Assembly: GCA_031295385.1 (NCBI GenBank)
Contig: JAUMOL010000015.1
Coordinates: 1 to 46,721, forward strand
Source: Collinsella sp.
Lineage (GTDB): Bacteria > Actinomycetota > Coriobacteriia > Coriobacteriales > Coriobacteriaceae
Reading direction: 5' to 3'
DNA length: 46,721 bases
Shown: piece after piece, positions 9,981 to 19,234 of the stretch
How the letters are laid out: each line of letters starts with the position of its first letter
Numbering within the stretch: position 1 is the stretch's first letter
Program-made: the position numbers and the translations under genes
Notes under the pieces: generated by a model
Told to the model about the DNA's origin: nothing
Databases searched by the model: none
The model's input: the letters and a program-made list of their open reading frames with translations, nothing else

Positions 9981-10162
9981 ACCGCTTTCGGCCGCCGTAC
10001 ACGTCCGCCTGCAACCCGCGCTGTTCTCCCGCTCGGCATCCGCATTCTTTTTGAACTGGGCAAACATGCCCCACACCGCGCCGTTCCTGCGCTATCGTGG
10101 GACAGCTCACGTAGATTAAGGCCCCATCGCGGGGCGCCCCATAACATAGAAAGCGAGAACCC

Positions 10163-10462
10163 ATGGCACTGACAGGAGCCCAGGTCAAGCAGCTTCGCAG
10201 CATGGCCCATCACCTCAACCCCGCCATCATCATCGGCAAGTCCGACATCAACGAGGGCACCGTCGAGCAGACGGTCGCCTACCTGGAGAAGCACGAGCTC
10301 GTTAAGTGCTCCGTACTCGATGGTTCCAGTCTTTCTGCCCGCGAGGCCGCCGAAGAGCTCGCCGAGCGCTGCCATGCAGACGTTGTTCAGGTTATCGGCC
10401 GCAAGTTCTCGCTGTATCGCGAGTCCTCGCGCAAGGACATCGAGAAGATTAAGCTCGTCTAA
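10163..10462 (+). CDS. yhbY: YhbY family RNA-binding protein
   Basis: This 99-residue CRS1/YhbY (CRM) domain protein binds pre-50S ribosomal RNA during subunit assembly. The family pattern is clear: LTGAQVKQLRSMAHHLNP at the N-terminus, then the IIGKSDINEG block holding the GxxG-type RNA loop, and VQVIGRKFSLYR at the end. The length is typical. The ribosome site is weak (AAAGCGAG). A strong terminator follows the stop, so it is expressed alone or with the preceding methyltransferase, from which a small GCCCC/GGGGC hairpin separates it. Confidence 0.9.
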   Translation: MALTGAQVKQLRSMAHHLNPAIIIGKSDINEGTVEQTVAYLEKHELVKCSVLDGSSLSAREAAEELAERCHADVVQVIGRKFSLYRESSRKDIEKIKLV

Positions 10463-10501
10463 GAGCCAACGATCCGGCGAGCCAACATACATCAAGCTTG
10501 C

Positions 10502-10534
10502 GAGCGTCCGAGCAATTCGGACGCTCATTTTTTA
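10502..10534 (+). terminator. Terminator of yhbY
   Basis: GAGCGTCCGA and TCGGACGCTC pair around a short loop and are followed by ATTTTTTA. It overlaps the stop codon of the convergent regulator gene and may end transcription from both sides. Confidence 0.85.
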
Positions 10535-13531
10535 TCGTTCGACGAGCACGCGGTTAAGCCTGCCCTCCACCAAGCGCTCGTACAGACGCCGCGTCTCGGG
10601 CTCGGGCACACCATTGACCTGCTCCCTCAGGTGATGCATATGTCCACTGTACAGCTCGACGATATCGCGCCGTCGCCCCGCCGCACCGTAGACGCGCATA
10701 GCGCAACGCACCATGTCCTCGCGCGCCGTCTCTTGCCGCAGTCCCGACTCCACCAGCCATACCGCCGACTGCAGGTCGTTTTCTTCTAGGGCGGCGTTCG
10801 CGCCCCGAATCATGCAGTCGATATACTTCGATTCCATAATGCGCCGCATACGCAAAAAGTAGGTGGGATTACAGCCATTGGGAACATACAACGGGCCGGC
10901 GTAAAGCTGCTCGATCTTAAGGCACAGCTCAATCAGATGGGGCCCGCGCGCACCCGTGCGATTTCCCAAAACTTCGCGGCTTATCTGATCAAACAACCGC
11001 ACGTCGGTCTTGACGTAATCGCCGTTAAGCCCAATGCACTCGTTTTGGATCAGCACACACGACTTGCCGTCCGGTGTCGGCCCCAAAGCCGAACGCAGGC
11101 GCGATATCGTCGAGTACAGATTGTTACGAGCGCTATTGAACTCGGCATGGGGCCACAGCTCCATAGCCAGCGTCTCGCGGTCGACCAGTGCATCCATGCC
11201 CAGTGCAAGCCGCTCGGCAAGCGTCGCCGCTTTCTTGCGGCGCCACATCTTATCCGTGATGGGAAACCCGTCGCGCTCGGCGCGAAACGCCCCAAACATG
11301 CGAATCTCGATATGGCCAATCACATCGACACCCTCGGCATCGCCGGCCTGGAACAGACGCTCGCCTTCGCCCTCAAAGTCGTCACGCAGCGAATACCGCG
11401 ACAGCTCGCGCACCGGGAGCTTCTTTCGAATTCTAGCAGCCGGCTCACCCAGACAATGCATCGCAAGACGCGCAAACAGCCGATACGACGGATCCATAAT
11501 CCCTAGGCGGTTCATGGACATCCAGGCTGCAAGGTCGCTATCGCGGCCCGCGGAGGCCAAATGCAGCGCCACCATCCATGCCTCGGCACCACCGACCTGC
11601 GTCCGACTCAAATCGAGCAGCTCTGCCTCTTCGCGCACCGATACCATCGATGTATTGCGTAAGTACGCCGCGCGCTCTAGCAGCAGTGCGTTGTCGCGTA
11701 TGTATCCAATCGATTCCTCGGCAAGTCTGAGCACCTGCACCGCACGGAATTTGGCATTGACCGGACGCCCCTCAGCCAGCGACTGCCAGCCTTCCAGTAT
11801 CAAGCCAAACAACTGGACTTGATTGTCACGCACGCGCACGGCAAAACGGTCGAGCTCATTGAATGCCTGCTCGTCGGTCACCGGCATGCCGCCAAGCAGA
11901 CGCCGCGCCGATAATACCATGCGCACCCAGATGGCGAGTGCTCGGATTCCACGCGCTTCGAGCGCCTCGAGCGTCAGGGCCATCTCGTCATCACGCTCGT
12001 CAGTCCCCGCATACGACCCATCAAACAGCTCCGTCAACATGCGGTCCGCCCGCACAAACGTCCCCACGATATCGAGCTCGCAATCGTAGGCCTTATCCGT
12101 TTTGAGCCCCGCGAGGATCTCGCCGCCCTTCGCCCGCTCGGTCAACCCATGCTTTATCTCGACATGTGCGGACAGCATATCGAGCGCGGCACAAGACGCC
12201 TCACTTTCCAACGCCGTATGGCTTGCCGGAAGCCCCAGACCACCATCTCCATAACAGGCAGCCGTAAACGCGTGCGCCACCTTCCACGACACGGGATCGA
12301 GCTCGCAAATCGCTTGCTCGCCCGCATGCTCGATAATTGAGGCCATATACCGCGCGAGTTTTGTATTGGAGACGCTCACCGCCGCCAGATAGATGCCGAG
12401 TGCCTCGTCAGGCGTCGGCTCCGATGCCCGGCCATCTGACTCGGTCTTTCCCAGCGCCGCGCGGCAAACATCCCCTCCATGCCCCGTCAGGGCCAGATCG
12501 ACCCCATACTGCCCGGCAAGCTCCAACACCGCACTGCGGTCCAAAAACGCGTCAGCAAGGTCCATCGCGGTATCGCAGCGCCCCGCTTTAATCAATATAC
12601 GCGCCGCCCGCACAACGAGTTCGGGGCGAATTTCGGCGACCAGCTTGCGCAATCGCAGGCGTGCGTTATCCTCGGTACCCAAGCAGGTAAAGCTCCGGTC
12701 TGCTGGATCGACGCCAAAAATGGGATAATCGCGGACAAGATAGGACTGGTCAATCGCCGAAAGCCTAACACCGCAAGCCTCGAGCTCCGAAATATTGCCC
12801 TCGCCCATTAAGACCATCAAGCATGCCACACTAAACAGGGCGTTGTTCTCGAGCGACGCCAGATCAACAAGTGCCGCACCGTAGATATTGACGATCTCGT
12901 TTTCGAGCATCTGGGCAACGTCTCCCTGCCCGTATAGTCCCGACTGCATAGCCGAGACGAGCTCGGGCACGCCCTGCGTAAGTTGATAGAAGTCGAGCGA
13001 TGTGCTGATCGAAAACGCAGATGTCCACGCCGAATACTCATAGGCATGCACCTTGAGCATCTGCGCGTTGACTTTAATCGAATCGCCTAGTCCATGAATC
13101 AGCTGGCGATTCGAAGGACGGCAGCTCATAAAGACCCCAACCCCCATAGCACGCAGGCTTCGGATTCGGTCGATCAGCTCCTCAGTCTCGCCCTGGCTGA
13201 GGTTAGGCACGTTATCGATTGCAATCAGGGAGTGCGGCTTGTCCTTAAGCTCTTCGATAACGACCTCGAGCTGCATAAACACCTCGCGCCCAATGGCGCG
13301 GTCTGCCTCAATGATCCGCATGGGACCTCGCGTCGGATCGTTTTTAACCTCTTGGGCATACTGCAGCAGCACCGAGGTTTTCCCAAAGCCATCAGGCGCG
13401 TAGAGGACTACGATGCCGGCCTTTCGGCCCTTGGCGATAAGCTCATTCATCAAGCGTTCGCGTCGCACCATATAGCCTCCGCCCAGCGGCATCAGCTCGA
13501 GGTCGTCTATACCGCTCAAATCGTTTACCAT
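10532..13531 (-). CDS. Large P-loop/SARP-type transcriptional regulator
   Basis: The 999-residue protein has an N-terminal STAND-type ATPase, with P-loop APDGFGKTS at residues 45-53 and a hydrophobic LIAIDN Walker B near 120. A long helical middle is probably a repeat sensor. The C-terminal third holds an OmpR-like winged helix (about 735-835; MFGAFRAERDG, ARNNLYSTISRLRSALG) and a bacterial transcriptional activator domain (about 840-999). This combines the MalT-like ATPase end with the DNA-binding module of AfsR/SARP activators, in reversed order compared with AfsR. ATP and an unknown ligand probably control DNA binding. GAGGAG precedes the ATG by six bases. No target operator is recognisable. 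Confidence 0.8.
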   Translation of the reverse strand: MVNDLSGIDDLELMPLGGGYMVRRERLMNELIAKGRKAGIVVLYAPDGFGKTSVLLQYAQEVKNDPTRGPMRIIEADRAIGREVFMQLEVVIEELKDKPHSLIAIDNVPNLSQGETEELIDRIRSLRAMGVGVFMSCRPSNRQLIHGLGDSIKVNAQMLKVHAYEYSAWTSAFSISTSLDFYQLTQGVPELVSAMQSGLYGQGDVAQMLENEIVNIYGAALVDLASLENNALFSVACLMVLMGEGNISELEACGVRLSAIDQSYLVRDYPIFGVDPADRSFTCLGTEDNARLRLRKLVAEIRPELVVRAARILIKAGRCDTAMDLADAFLDRSAVLELAGQYGVDLALTGHGGDVCRAALGKTESDGRASEPTPDEALGIYLAAVSVSNTKLARYMASIIEHAGEQAICELDPVSWKVAHAFTAACYGDGGLGLPASHTALESEASCAALDMLSAHVEIKHGLTERAKGGEILAGLKTDKAYDCELDIVGTFVRADRMLTELFDGSYAGTDERDDEMALTLEALEARGIRALAIWVRMVLSARRLLGGMPVTDEQAFNELDRFAVRVRDNQVQLFGLILEGWQSLAEGRPVNAKFRAVQVLRLAEESIGYIRDNALLLERAAYLRNTSMVSVREEAELLDLSRTQVGGAEAWMVALHLASAGRDSDLAAWMSMNRLGIMDPSYRLFARLAMHCLGEPAARIRKKLPVRELSRYSLRDDFEGEGERLFQAGDAEGVDVIGHIEIRMFGAFRAERDGFPITDKMWRRKKAATLAERLALGMDALVDRETLAMELWPHAEFNSARNNLYSTISRLRSALGPTPDGKSCVLIQNECIGLNGDYVKTDVRLFDQISREVLGNRTGARGPHLIELCLKIEQLYAGPLYVPNGCNPTYFLRMRRIMESKYIDCMIRGANAALEENDLQSAVWLVESGLRQETAREDMVRCAMRVYGAAGRRRDIVELYSGHMHHLREQVNGVPEPETRRLYERLVEGRLNRVLVER

Positions 13532-13917
13532 GCCCGCTCCTCAACTCGACCGTATGGACACTGTAGCCGCAAGACCATACAAGCCGCGCTATGAATAGAG
13601 CGACCTTGTGTTTTAGGTTGTCTTTTGGTACGCAAGCGGCAAGTTTTTGTACAGCGAGGGCCGATTGTTATTAATCCCCCGACTAATCGGTCTTTAAGCA
13701 GGTAAATGAGCTTGTCAGCTTGTCCCATCTAAGCGGCAGTGTAACGCAGATGAACAAGGTTCAGCCATGTCATTCAACTCGCCTAGCACCCGCTACCGTC
13801 TACGACCTTCTAGTGGCATTTTTGCATAGAATCTGGTATGGAATGAATCAAGCTGTTGGACATCCGGCATTCGTCAAGCTTGCGGCAAGATTTTGGTCAA
13901 GTGGGCAGAAAAGGATA
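13532..13917. other. 386-base intergenic region, no gene seen
   Basis: This is the upstream region of the SARP regulator plus the 3' side of nagB. It contains a short inverted repeat CCGATT...AATCGG (about 13660-13690). It has no open frame with a ribosome site and no tRNA. It is somewhat AT-richer than the genes, as expected for a promoter region. Confidence 0.5.
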
Positions 13918-13946
13918 GCAAAAAGGCCCCCGCAAAGCGGAGGCCT
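13918..13946 (-). terminator. Terminator of nagB
   Basis: On the minus strand GGCCTCCGC and GCGGGGGCC pair around TTT and are followed by TTTTTGC. It lies 34 bases after the nagB stop. Confidence 0.85.
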
Positions 13947-13979
13947 TCGGCAAAGCTATGTCGAGGTGATAGGCTATCG

Positions 13980-14708
13980 CTACTTGCAGAGCGAAAGGGC
14001 GGCCTCGTCGGCAACGACAACGCAGTTGGTGTGCAGTTGCAGGATCGAGGCAGGGCACTGGGGGGTAACCGGACCATAGCACATGTCATGCACGGCCTGC
14101 GCCTTGGCCTCACCGTTGGCGACGACCAGGATCATGCGGGCATACATGATGGTCTGAGTGCCCATGGTGTAGGCCTGACGGGGCACGTCGTCGATGCTGT
14201 CGAACAGGCGGCTGTTGGCCTGAATAGTGCTCTCGGTAAGGTCGACGCAGTGCGTACCCTTGGAGAAGTGGTCATCGGGCTCGTTGAAGCCAATGTGACC
14301 GTTGTTACCGATGCCGAGCAGCTGCAGATCAGGGTAACCGGCGGCAGCAACGATCTTGTCGTACTCAGAGCAGGCAGCGGCAGCGTCGGGATTAGAGCCA
14401 TCGGGCACATGCGTGTTGTTCAGGTCGATGTTAATGTGATCGAAGAAGTTCTCACGCATAAAGTAGTGGTAGCTCTGGGGATCGTCGTGCGAAAGGCCAC
14501 GATACTCGTCGAGGTTGTAGGTACTGACCTCGGCAAAGTCGACGTCACCCTTCTCGTACCAAGCGGCGAGCTGCTTGTAGGCGCCAATCGGGGTGGAGCC
14601 GGTGGCAAGACCCAGCACGCAATCGGGCTTGAGGATAACCTGGGCCGAGATGATATTGGCGGCCTTGCGGCTCATATCCTCGTAGTCTTTGGCTTTAATG
14701 ATCTTCAT
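13980..14708 (-). CDS. nagB: Glucosamine-6-phosphate deaminase
   Basis: The 242-residue enzyme converts glucosamine-6-phosphate to fructose-6-phosphate and ammonia, linking amino-sugar use to glycolysis. VLGLATGSTPIGAYKQL is the phosphate-binding loop. NLDEYRGL carries the catalytic aspartate, and LLGIGNNGHIGFNEP contains the catalytic histidine and neighbouring acidic residue. The length matches the shorter Gram-positive NagB. The ATG at 14708 has AAAGGA upstream; an upstream in-frame extension is not family-like. Neighbouring PTS EIIA and GlmM act on related sugars, with GlmM working in the opposing biosynthetic direction. Confidence 0.93.
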   Translation of the reverse strand: MKIIKAKDYEDMSRKAANIISAQVILKPDCVLGLATGSTPIGAYKQLAAWYEKGDVDFAEVSTYNLDEYRGLSHDDPQSYHYFMRENFFDHINIDLNNTHVPDGSNPDAAAACSEYDKIVAAAGYPDLQLLGIGNNGHIGFNEPDDHFSKGTHCVDLTESTIQANSRLFDSIDDVPRQAYTMGTQTIMYARMILVVANGEAKAQAVHDMCYGPVTPQCPASILQLHTNCVVVADEAALSLCK

Positions 14709-14907
14709 TACGCGTCCTTTCTCGTACAAGAGAGGCAAGGCTCCCCTTACAAGCACTTGCCCGCGGCCCGCGTCGGCCGCAACCAACGTGTGCGGCCACC
14801 AGGGCGAGGTCGCGTAATGTATGTGTCTCGTGTCTAGCCGCGTCGAGGCCCCTGCCCGTCCACGGTGACCCAAAGCTGTTTAGCTTCGGACAAATCCCAT
14901 CTTGCCA

Positions 14908-14941
14908 CGGAGGGCGTCCTCTTTCAAGGGCGCCCTCCGTA
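14908..14941 (-). terminator. 3' hairpin after the PTS EIIA gene
   Basis: ACGGAGGGCG and CGCCCTCCGT are perfect complements around a 14-base loop, about 40 bases after the EIIA stop. There is no T run on the minus strand, so it may stabilise the 3' end rather than terminate. Confidence 0.5.
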
Positions 14942-14980
14942 AACGTGTTCGAATTGTAGGCTAAAGGCCGAGCGCGCTCA

Positions 14981-15478
14981 CTAGCGCTCGCGAGCAACGA
15001 TGAGTTGGTCCATCTCCTCGACATGCTCGCCAACGGAACCCTTGATGCTCGAGAACTCAACGGAGTTGCACACCAAGATGGGAACCGTCACATCGTAGCC
15101 CTCGGCAGCAATTGCCTCGCGATCGAACTCGATGAGTACATCGCCCTTATGGACGATGTCACCCACTTGCGCATGTACGGTAAAGTGCTTGCCCTCGAGC
15201 TGAACAGTGTCCAAACCAACGTGGATGAGCACGTCCAGACCATCGACCGTGTTGAGCGCAACGGCGTGTCCAGTGGGAAAAATGGCCTCGACCTTGGCGT
15301 CTGCCGGCGCAATCACGCGCGTGCCAGTAGGCTGAATCGCCACGCCCCGGCCCAAAAGGCCGGTGGCAAACGTCTGGTCATTGACCTCGGACAACGGAAT
15401 GACATCGCCCGAGATGGGAGCATCCAGCGTAAGGACTCGACCACGCATACCAAAAGACCTTAGGACTTTAGTGAACAT
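14981..15478 (-). CDS. PTS sugar transporter subunit IIA (glucose/Crr type)
   Basis: This 165-residue EIIA-Glc domain protein accepts phosphate from HPr and passes it to a membrane EIIBC, and may regulate other transporters. The core VLTLDAPISGDVIPLSEV, FATGLLGRGVAIQP and VLIHVGLDTVQLEG matches the family. H71 (in PTGH) and H86 (in LIHVGLD) are the conserved pair, with H86 the phosphorylated one. It is a single domain with no IIB or IIC nearby, so it must serve transporters elsewhere. The ATG at 15478 is favoured; an in-frame TTG at 15499 lacks a ribosome site. GAGGGGGAG lies just before the chosen start. Confidence 0.88.
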   Translation of the reverse strand: MFTKVLRSFGMRGRVLTLDAPISGDVIPLSEVNDQTFATGLLGRGVAIQPTGTRVIAPADAKVEAIFPTGHAVALNTVDGLDVLIHVGLDTVQLEGKHFTVHAQVGDIVHKGDVLIEFDREAIAAEGYDVTVPILVCNSVEFSSIKGSVGEHVEEMDQLIVARER

Positions 15479-15549
15479 GCTCCCCCTCGGACATACCAAT
15501 CAATCAAAATAACCTTGTCAGTTTACCACTTGGCACCCGTTTTTGGCCA

Positions 15550-16887
15550 TTAGGGAAGTTCGCGCTTGACAACCTCGACGATATCGTCAACAACGCGCTG
15601 GGTCAGCTCATGCGTCTCCGCCTCGGCCATAACGCGAACCAGCGGCTCGGTACCGCTCGGGCGCACCAAGATGCGGCCGCGACCGTTAAGCTCCTTCTCG
15701 GCGGCAGCGACGGCGTCCCAAATGGGCTGGCAATCGTCCAGGCCGGCCTTGTTGTCCGAATGCACGTTGACGAGCACCTGCGGGTACTTCTTCATGATGC
15801 CGGCAAGGTCGGTAAGGGTGCGGCCGGTGCGCTTGAGCACGGCCAGCAGCTGCAGAGCCGTCACCAGACCGTCGCCGGTGGTGTTGTGCTCCAGGAAGAT
15901 GATGTGGCCGGACTGCTCGCCACCGATAACAGCACCGTCCTCGAGCATGCGCTCAAGAACATAGCGGTCGCCCACGGCGGTCTGGACCATCTCAAAGCCC
16001 TGCTCCTTCATTGCGATGGAGAAGCCCAGGTTGCACATGACGGTCGAGACGATCTCGGAGTTGGCGAGCTTGCCGCGAGCAGCAAGGTCGGAGCCGCAGA
16101 TAGCCAGGATGTAGTCGCCATCAATCTCGTTGCCCTCGCTGTCCACGAACAGCACGCGATCGGCGTCGCCGTCGTGGGCAAGGCCGATATCGGCGTGGGT
16201 GCGCAGCACGAGCTCGCGCAGGGGCTCAAGGTGCGTGGAGCCACACTCAACGTTAATGTCAGTGCCGCAGTAATCGGTGTTGATGGCATGGACCGTGGCG
16301 CCCAGGCGCTGCAGCGCGGCGGGCGTGGTCTGGCAGGAAGCACCGTGACCGCAGTCGACGGCAACAACCAGGCCGTCGAGCTTAAGGCCGTCGAGCGTGC
16401 TGATGGCATGATCGACATATGCCTTGCGAGCGTCCTTCATCTTGATGATGTGACCCACACCGGCGCCGGTCGGCAGCGTGTCGGCAGCCATGGCCTCCTC
16501 GGACATGACCCAGGCGCTGATCTCTTCCTCAACCGCGTCGGGAAGCTTCATGCCCTTGCGGCTAAAGAACTTGATGCCGTTGAACTCCGGCGGATTATGC
16601 GAAGCAGAAATGACGATGCCGCCATCGAGCTCGTTTTGGACGGTGAGCAGCGCCACGGCCGGCGTAGGGATAACGCCGCAGCAGTGCGGGCGGCCGCCCT
16701 CGGCCATAATGCCGGCGGTCAGAGCACTCTCGAGCATGGTGCCCGAAAGACGCGTGTCGCGGCCGATGCAAATGTCCGGACCAAGGAACTTGGTCGCCGC
16801 ACGGCCAAGGCGAAATGCGAGGTCGCACGAAAGGTCGGCGTTGGCGACGCCACGGACGCCGTCGGTACCGAAGATGTTCTGGGGCAT
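15550..16887 (-). CDS. glmM: Phosphoglucosamine mutase
   Basis: The 445-residue enzyme interconverts glucosamine-6-phosphate and glucosamine-1-phosphate for UDP-GlcNAc and peptidoglycan synthesis. The N-terminal FGTDGVRGVAN is diagnostic. The phosphoserine loop ISASHNPP places the active serine at S96. HDGDADRVLFVD binds the metal, and the C-terminal RPSGTEPLVRVMAE binds the substrate phosphate. AAGGAG lies eight bases before the ATG. The gene follows rpsI, whose terminator separates them, and precedes the EIIA gene. Confidence 0.95.
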   Translation of the reverse strand: MPQNIFGTDGVRGVANADLSCDLAFRLGRAATKFLGPDICIGRDTRLSGTMLESALTAGIMAEGGRPHCCGVIPTPAVALLTVQNELDGGIVISASHNPPEFNGIKFFSRKGMKLPDAVEEEISAWVMSEEAMAADTLPTGAGVGHIIKMKDARKAYVDHAISTLDGLKLDGLVVAVDCGHGASCQTTPAALQRLGATVHAINTDYCGTDINVECGSTHLEPLRELVLRTHADIGLAHDGDADRVLFVDSEGNEIDGDYILAICGSDLAARGKLANSEIVSTVMCNLGFSIAMKEQGFEMVQTAVGDRYVLERMLEDGAVIGGEQSGHIIFLEHNTTGDGLVTALQLLAVLKRTGRTLTDLAGIMKKYPQVLVNVHSDNKAGLDDCQPIWDAVAAAEKELNGRGRILVRPSGTEPLVRVMAEAETHELTQRVVDDIVEVVKRELP

Positions 16888-16934
16888 AGGATCGCTCCTT
16901 CCCAAGTGGGCAAAACGCAGTCGCCCACCCTAGT

Positions 16935-16980
16935 CGAAAAAGAAAAGCGGGACCCGCCGAGCAATCGGCAGGCCCCGCTT
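16935..16980 (-). terminator. Terminator of the rplM-rpsI operon
   Basis: On the minus strand GCGGGGCC pairs with GGTCCCGC, with an inner CCG/CGG pair, followed by TTTTCTTTTTC. It lies 30 bases after the rpsI stop. Confidence 0.85.
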
Positions 16981-17010
16981 GTACATTGTATCTCGTAAGG
17001 AGATAAAACC

Positions 17011-17406
<396 letters not shown>

Positions 17407-17408
17407 CT

Positions 17409-17852
17409 TTAAGCCTCCAGCTCAATCTTCGTGGGGTTCTGGGCAGCATGCGGATGCTCGGCACCAGCGTAGACCTTAAGCTTGGTCATCTGGGCACGGC
17501 CGAGGGTGGTCTTGGGCAGCATACCGCGAACGGCGCGCTCGATGACCTTCTCCGGGTGCTTCTCCATAGCCTGGCGGAAGCTCTCAGCCTTGAGGCCGCC
17601 GTTGTAGCCGCTGTGGCGATAATAGGTCTTCGTGTCGGCCTTGTTACCGGTAAGCTGGACCTTATCGGCGTTGATGACGACAACGAAGTCGCCGCAGTCA
17701 CTGTTGGGCGTGAACTGGGGCTTGTTCTTACCGCGCAGGATCATTGCGATCTGGGTGGCAAGACGGCCCAGGACAGCACCATCGGCGTCGACGAGAACCC
17801 AGTTGCGCTGGACCTCGCCCTGCTTGGCGTAGTGAGTCGATTTCGAAATCAC
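17409..17852 (-). CDS. rplM: 50S ribosomal protein L13 (uL13)
   Basis: The 147-residue L13 is an early assembly protein of the large subunit. RNWVLVDADGAVLGRLAT and the HSGYNGGLK region, followed by VRGMLPKTTLGR, match the family. The start is GTG, chosen for the GGAGGAG nine bases upstream. It leads the rplM-rpsI operon with a clear promoter and a leader hairpin that may allow feedback by L13. Confidence 0.97.
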   Translation of the reverse strand: MISKSTHYAKQGEVQRNWVLVDADGAVLGRLATQIAMILRGKNKPQFTPNSDCGDFVVVINADKVQLTGNKADTKTYYRHSGYNGGLKAESFRQAMEKHPEKVIERAVRGMLPKTTLGRAQMTKLKVYAGAEHPHAAQNPTKIELEA

Positions 17853-17880
17853 TTAGACTCCTCCATGTACAGTACGTGTT

Positions 17881-17912
17881 GTTACAGAGATTCACGGGGC
17901 TCTGCAAGTAAC
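17881..17912 (-). promoter_or_regulatory. Leader hairpin of rplM (L13-leader-like)
   Basis: In the 5' untranslated RNA, GTTACTTGCAGAG pairs with CTCTGTAAC: CAGAG/CTCTG and GTTA/TAAC, with a small bulge, around a 10-base loop. In Firmicutes, L13 leaders of this kind bind L13 and repress the operon. Equivalence here is inferred from position and shape only. Confidence 0.5.
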
Positions 17913-17918
17913 CCGTCC

Positions 17919-17946
17919 ATATTACCCCGCTCGCCGCCCGAGTCAA
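17919..17946 (-). promoter_or_regulatory. Sigma-70-type promoter of rplM-rpsI
   Basis: On the minus strand TTGACT (17941-17946) and TAATAT (17919-17924) are separated by 16 bases, close to the -35/-10 consensus. The transcript would start near 17912, at the base of the leader hairpin. Confidence 0.75.
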
Positions 17947-18009
17947 CAGGTATTTTGGCTCCGACCAGAGTTTCTGCACATGTCGTCCATGGGTCATGAC
18001 GTCGCGACG

Positions 18010-18888
18010 CTAGCGCTCGACAAACGCCTCGATATCTCCCAATAAGCGCTTTGCCTCCTGGCGACCCTGAATATACAGGTCGAGCAGCTTTGCCGGATCG
18101 TGTTCGACATGGCCGACCTCGACCGGCTTTTGCGGAGCAACGACAAGCGCGCGACCCTCGCGCTCATACTTCCACAGATGCATGCGCTGGATGTTATAGC
18201 GGTCGTGGCGCGTCTCGATAGCCTCCAGCAGATAGGGGTAGTCGGCATAGCGGGCGCGCGCGGCAGGCATAAACTCGTAGGGCTTTTTCTCGTAGGAGCG
18301 GTCCTGCGTGACAATGACAACCGCGCGATCGAAGCCCGCCTCCTCCAGCACGTGCTCGATGGGGACCGAATCGGCTACGCCGCCGTCGACGTATTTGTGC
18401 CCATCGATCTCGACCGGCGGCGTCACCAGCGGCAGCGACGTCGATGCGCGCACGGCGTCGAGGTCAAGTACGGCGCTTTTGACCGGCAGGTAGGCAGCGG
18501 TTCCAAACAGCATGTCCGTCGCAACGGCGTACATCTCGATGGGGCTCGCGTCGAACGTCTCGCTGTCAAAAGGATCCAGGCGGTCCTGGACATCGTTGAA
18601 GATAAAGTCGTAACCCACAATGGAGCCCGTGGACGCAAACGATGCGGCGCCCATGAAGCGGCTATCGTTGCAGAAAGCCAGGTTGATGCGGTTGGCACGG
18701 CCGATCTGGTGCGACTTGTAGTTCACGCCGTTGAGGGCGCCGGCCGATACGCCATATACCGCCGGAATCTCGACGCCGGCCTCCATGAGAACGTCGAGCA
18801 CGCCTGCGGTAAATTGCCCGCGGAAGCTGCCGCCCTCCAGGACGAGCGCGACCTTGCCGGCGTTCTTTGCCTTATCTTCTGCAGTCAT
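18010..18888 (-). CDS. Patatin-like phospholipase family protein
   Basis: The 292-residue serine hydrolase has the patatin oxyanion glycine loop EGGSFRGQFTAG (about 18-29), the nucleophile elbow GVSAGALNG (about 46-54, GxSxG) and the catalytic aspartate in DGGVADSVP. It probably cleaves acyl chains from lipids in the cytoplasm; no signal peptide is visible. AGGAGG lies seven bases before the ATG. It belongs to the bacterial group related to E. coli YjjU. It is flanked by the rplM promoter and a repeat-rich gap, so it appears to be monocistronic. Confidence 0.88.
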   Translation of the reverse strand: MTAEDKAKNAGKVALVLEGGSFRGQFTAGVLDVLMEAGVEIPAVYGVSAGALNGVNYKSHQIGRANRINLAFCNDSRFMGAASFASTGSIVGYDFIFNDVQDRLDPFDSETFDASPIEMYAVATDMLFGTAAYLPVKSAVLDLDAVRASTSLPLVTPPVEIDGHKYVDGGVADSVPIEHVLEEAGFDRAVVIVTQDRSYEKKPYEFMPAARARYADYPYLLEAIETRHDRYNIQRMHLWKYEREGRALVVAPQKPVEVGHVEHDPAKLLDLYIQGRQEAKRLLGDIEAFVER

Positions 18889-18976
18889 ATTGACCTCCTG
18901 CGATTGCGTTTTGGCTTTCTTCTACCCAGTTTTGGAATGGAGGGCGCATAGGTTTTGGAGTTGAGGAGATGGAGCG

Positions 18977-19175
18977 GAAAGCGCGTCCCAGTTTGAGGCG
19001 GAATTCCGGGATACGCCTTCCGCTTGGACCGCCGTTGGGAAAGCGCGTCCCGTTCTGAGCGCGGATTCCGGGATGAACTTTCCGCTAGCCATTCATTTGG
19101 AAATTGCATCCCATTCCGAATGAGAATTCCGGGACGTAGTTTCCGTTGGATGACCGTTAGGAAAGCGCGTCACCC
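18977..19175. repeat. Tandem array of about 61-base hairpin units
   Basis: Three full units and the start of a fourth begin at 18977, 19039, 19100 and 19161, spaced 62, 61 and 61 bases. Each begins GAAAGCGCGTCCC (or a variant) and contains TTCCGGGA and TTTCCG. Within each full unit the first 14 bases from GGAAA pair with the GGGAN...TTCC block, and bases in the middle of the stem vary while several pairs are kept. The array fills the upstream side of the patatin gene. It is not a CRISPR array: the units are contiguous and diverged, with no separate spacers. Confidence 0.65.
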
Positions 19176-19198
19176 TGCGTTGCCGTAGCGTTTGTTTA

Positions 19199-19234
19199 AC
19201 GCCCGCGCCCTGCACAGAGTTCGATTCTCCGCGG
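19199..19234 (+). repeat. ssrA T-arm-like repeat, copy 1
   Basis: This 36-base sequence recurs at 19411-19446 with one difference (C/T). It contains GAGTTCGATTCTCCGCG, identical to the T-arm and acceptor start of the nearby tmRNA but on the opposite strand. It could be a relic of an attachment site or an inverted partial duplication of ssrA. Confidence 0.55.

Noticed and set aside
18977..19175. CRISPR array
   Set aside because: The units are contiguous, diverged over their full length and have no repeat/spacer alternation; no cas genes nearby.
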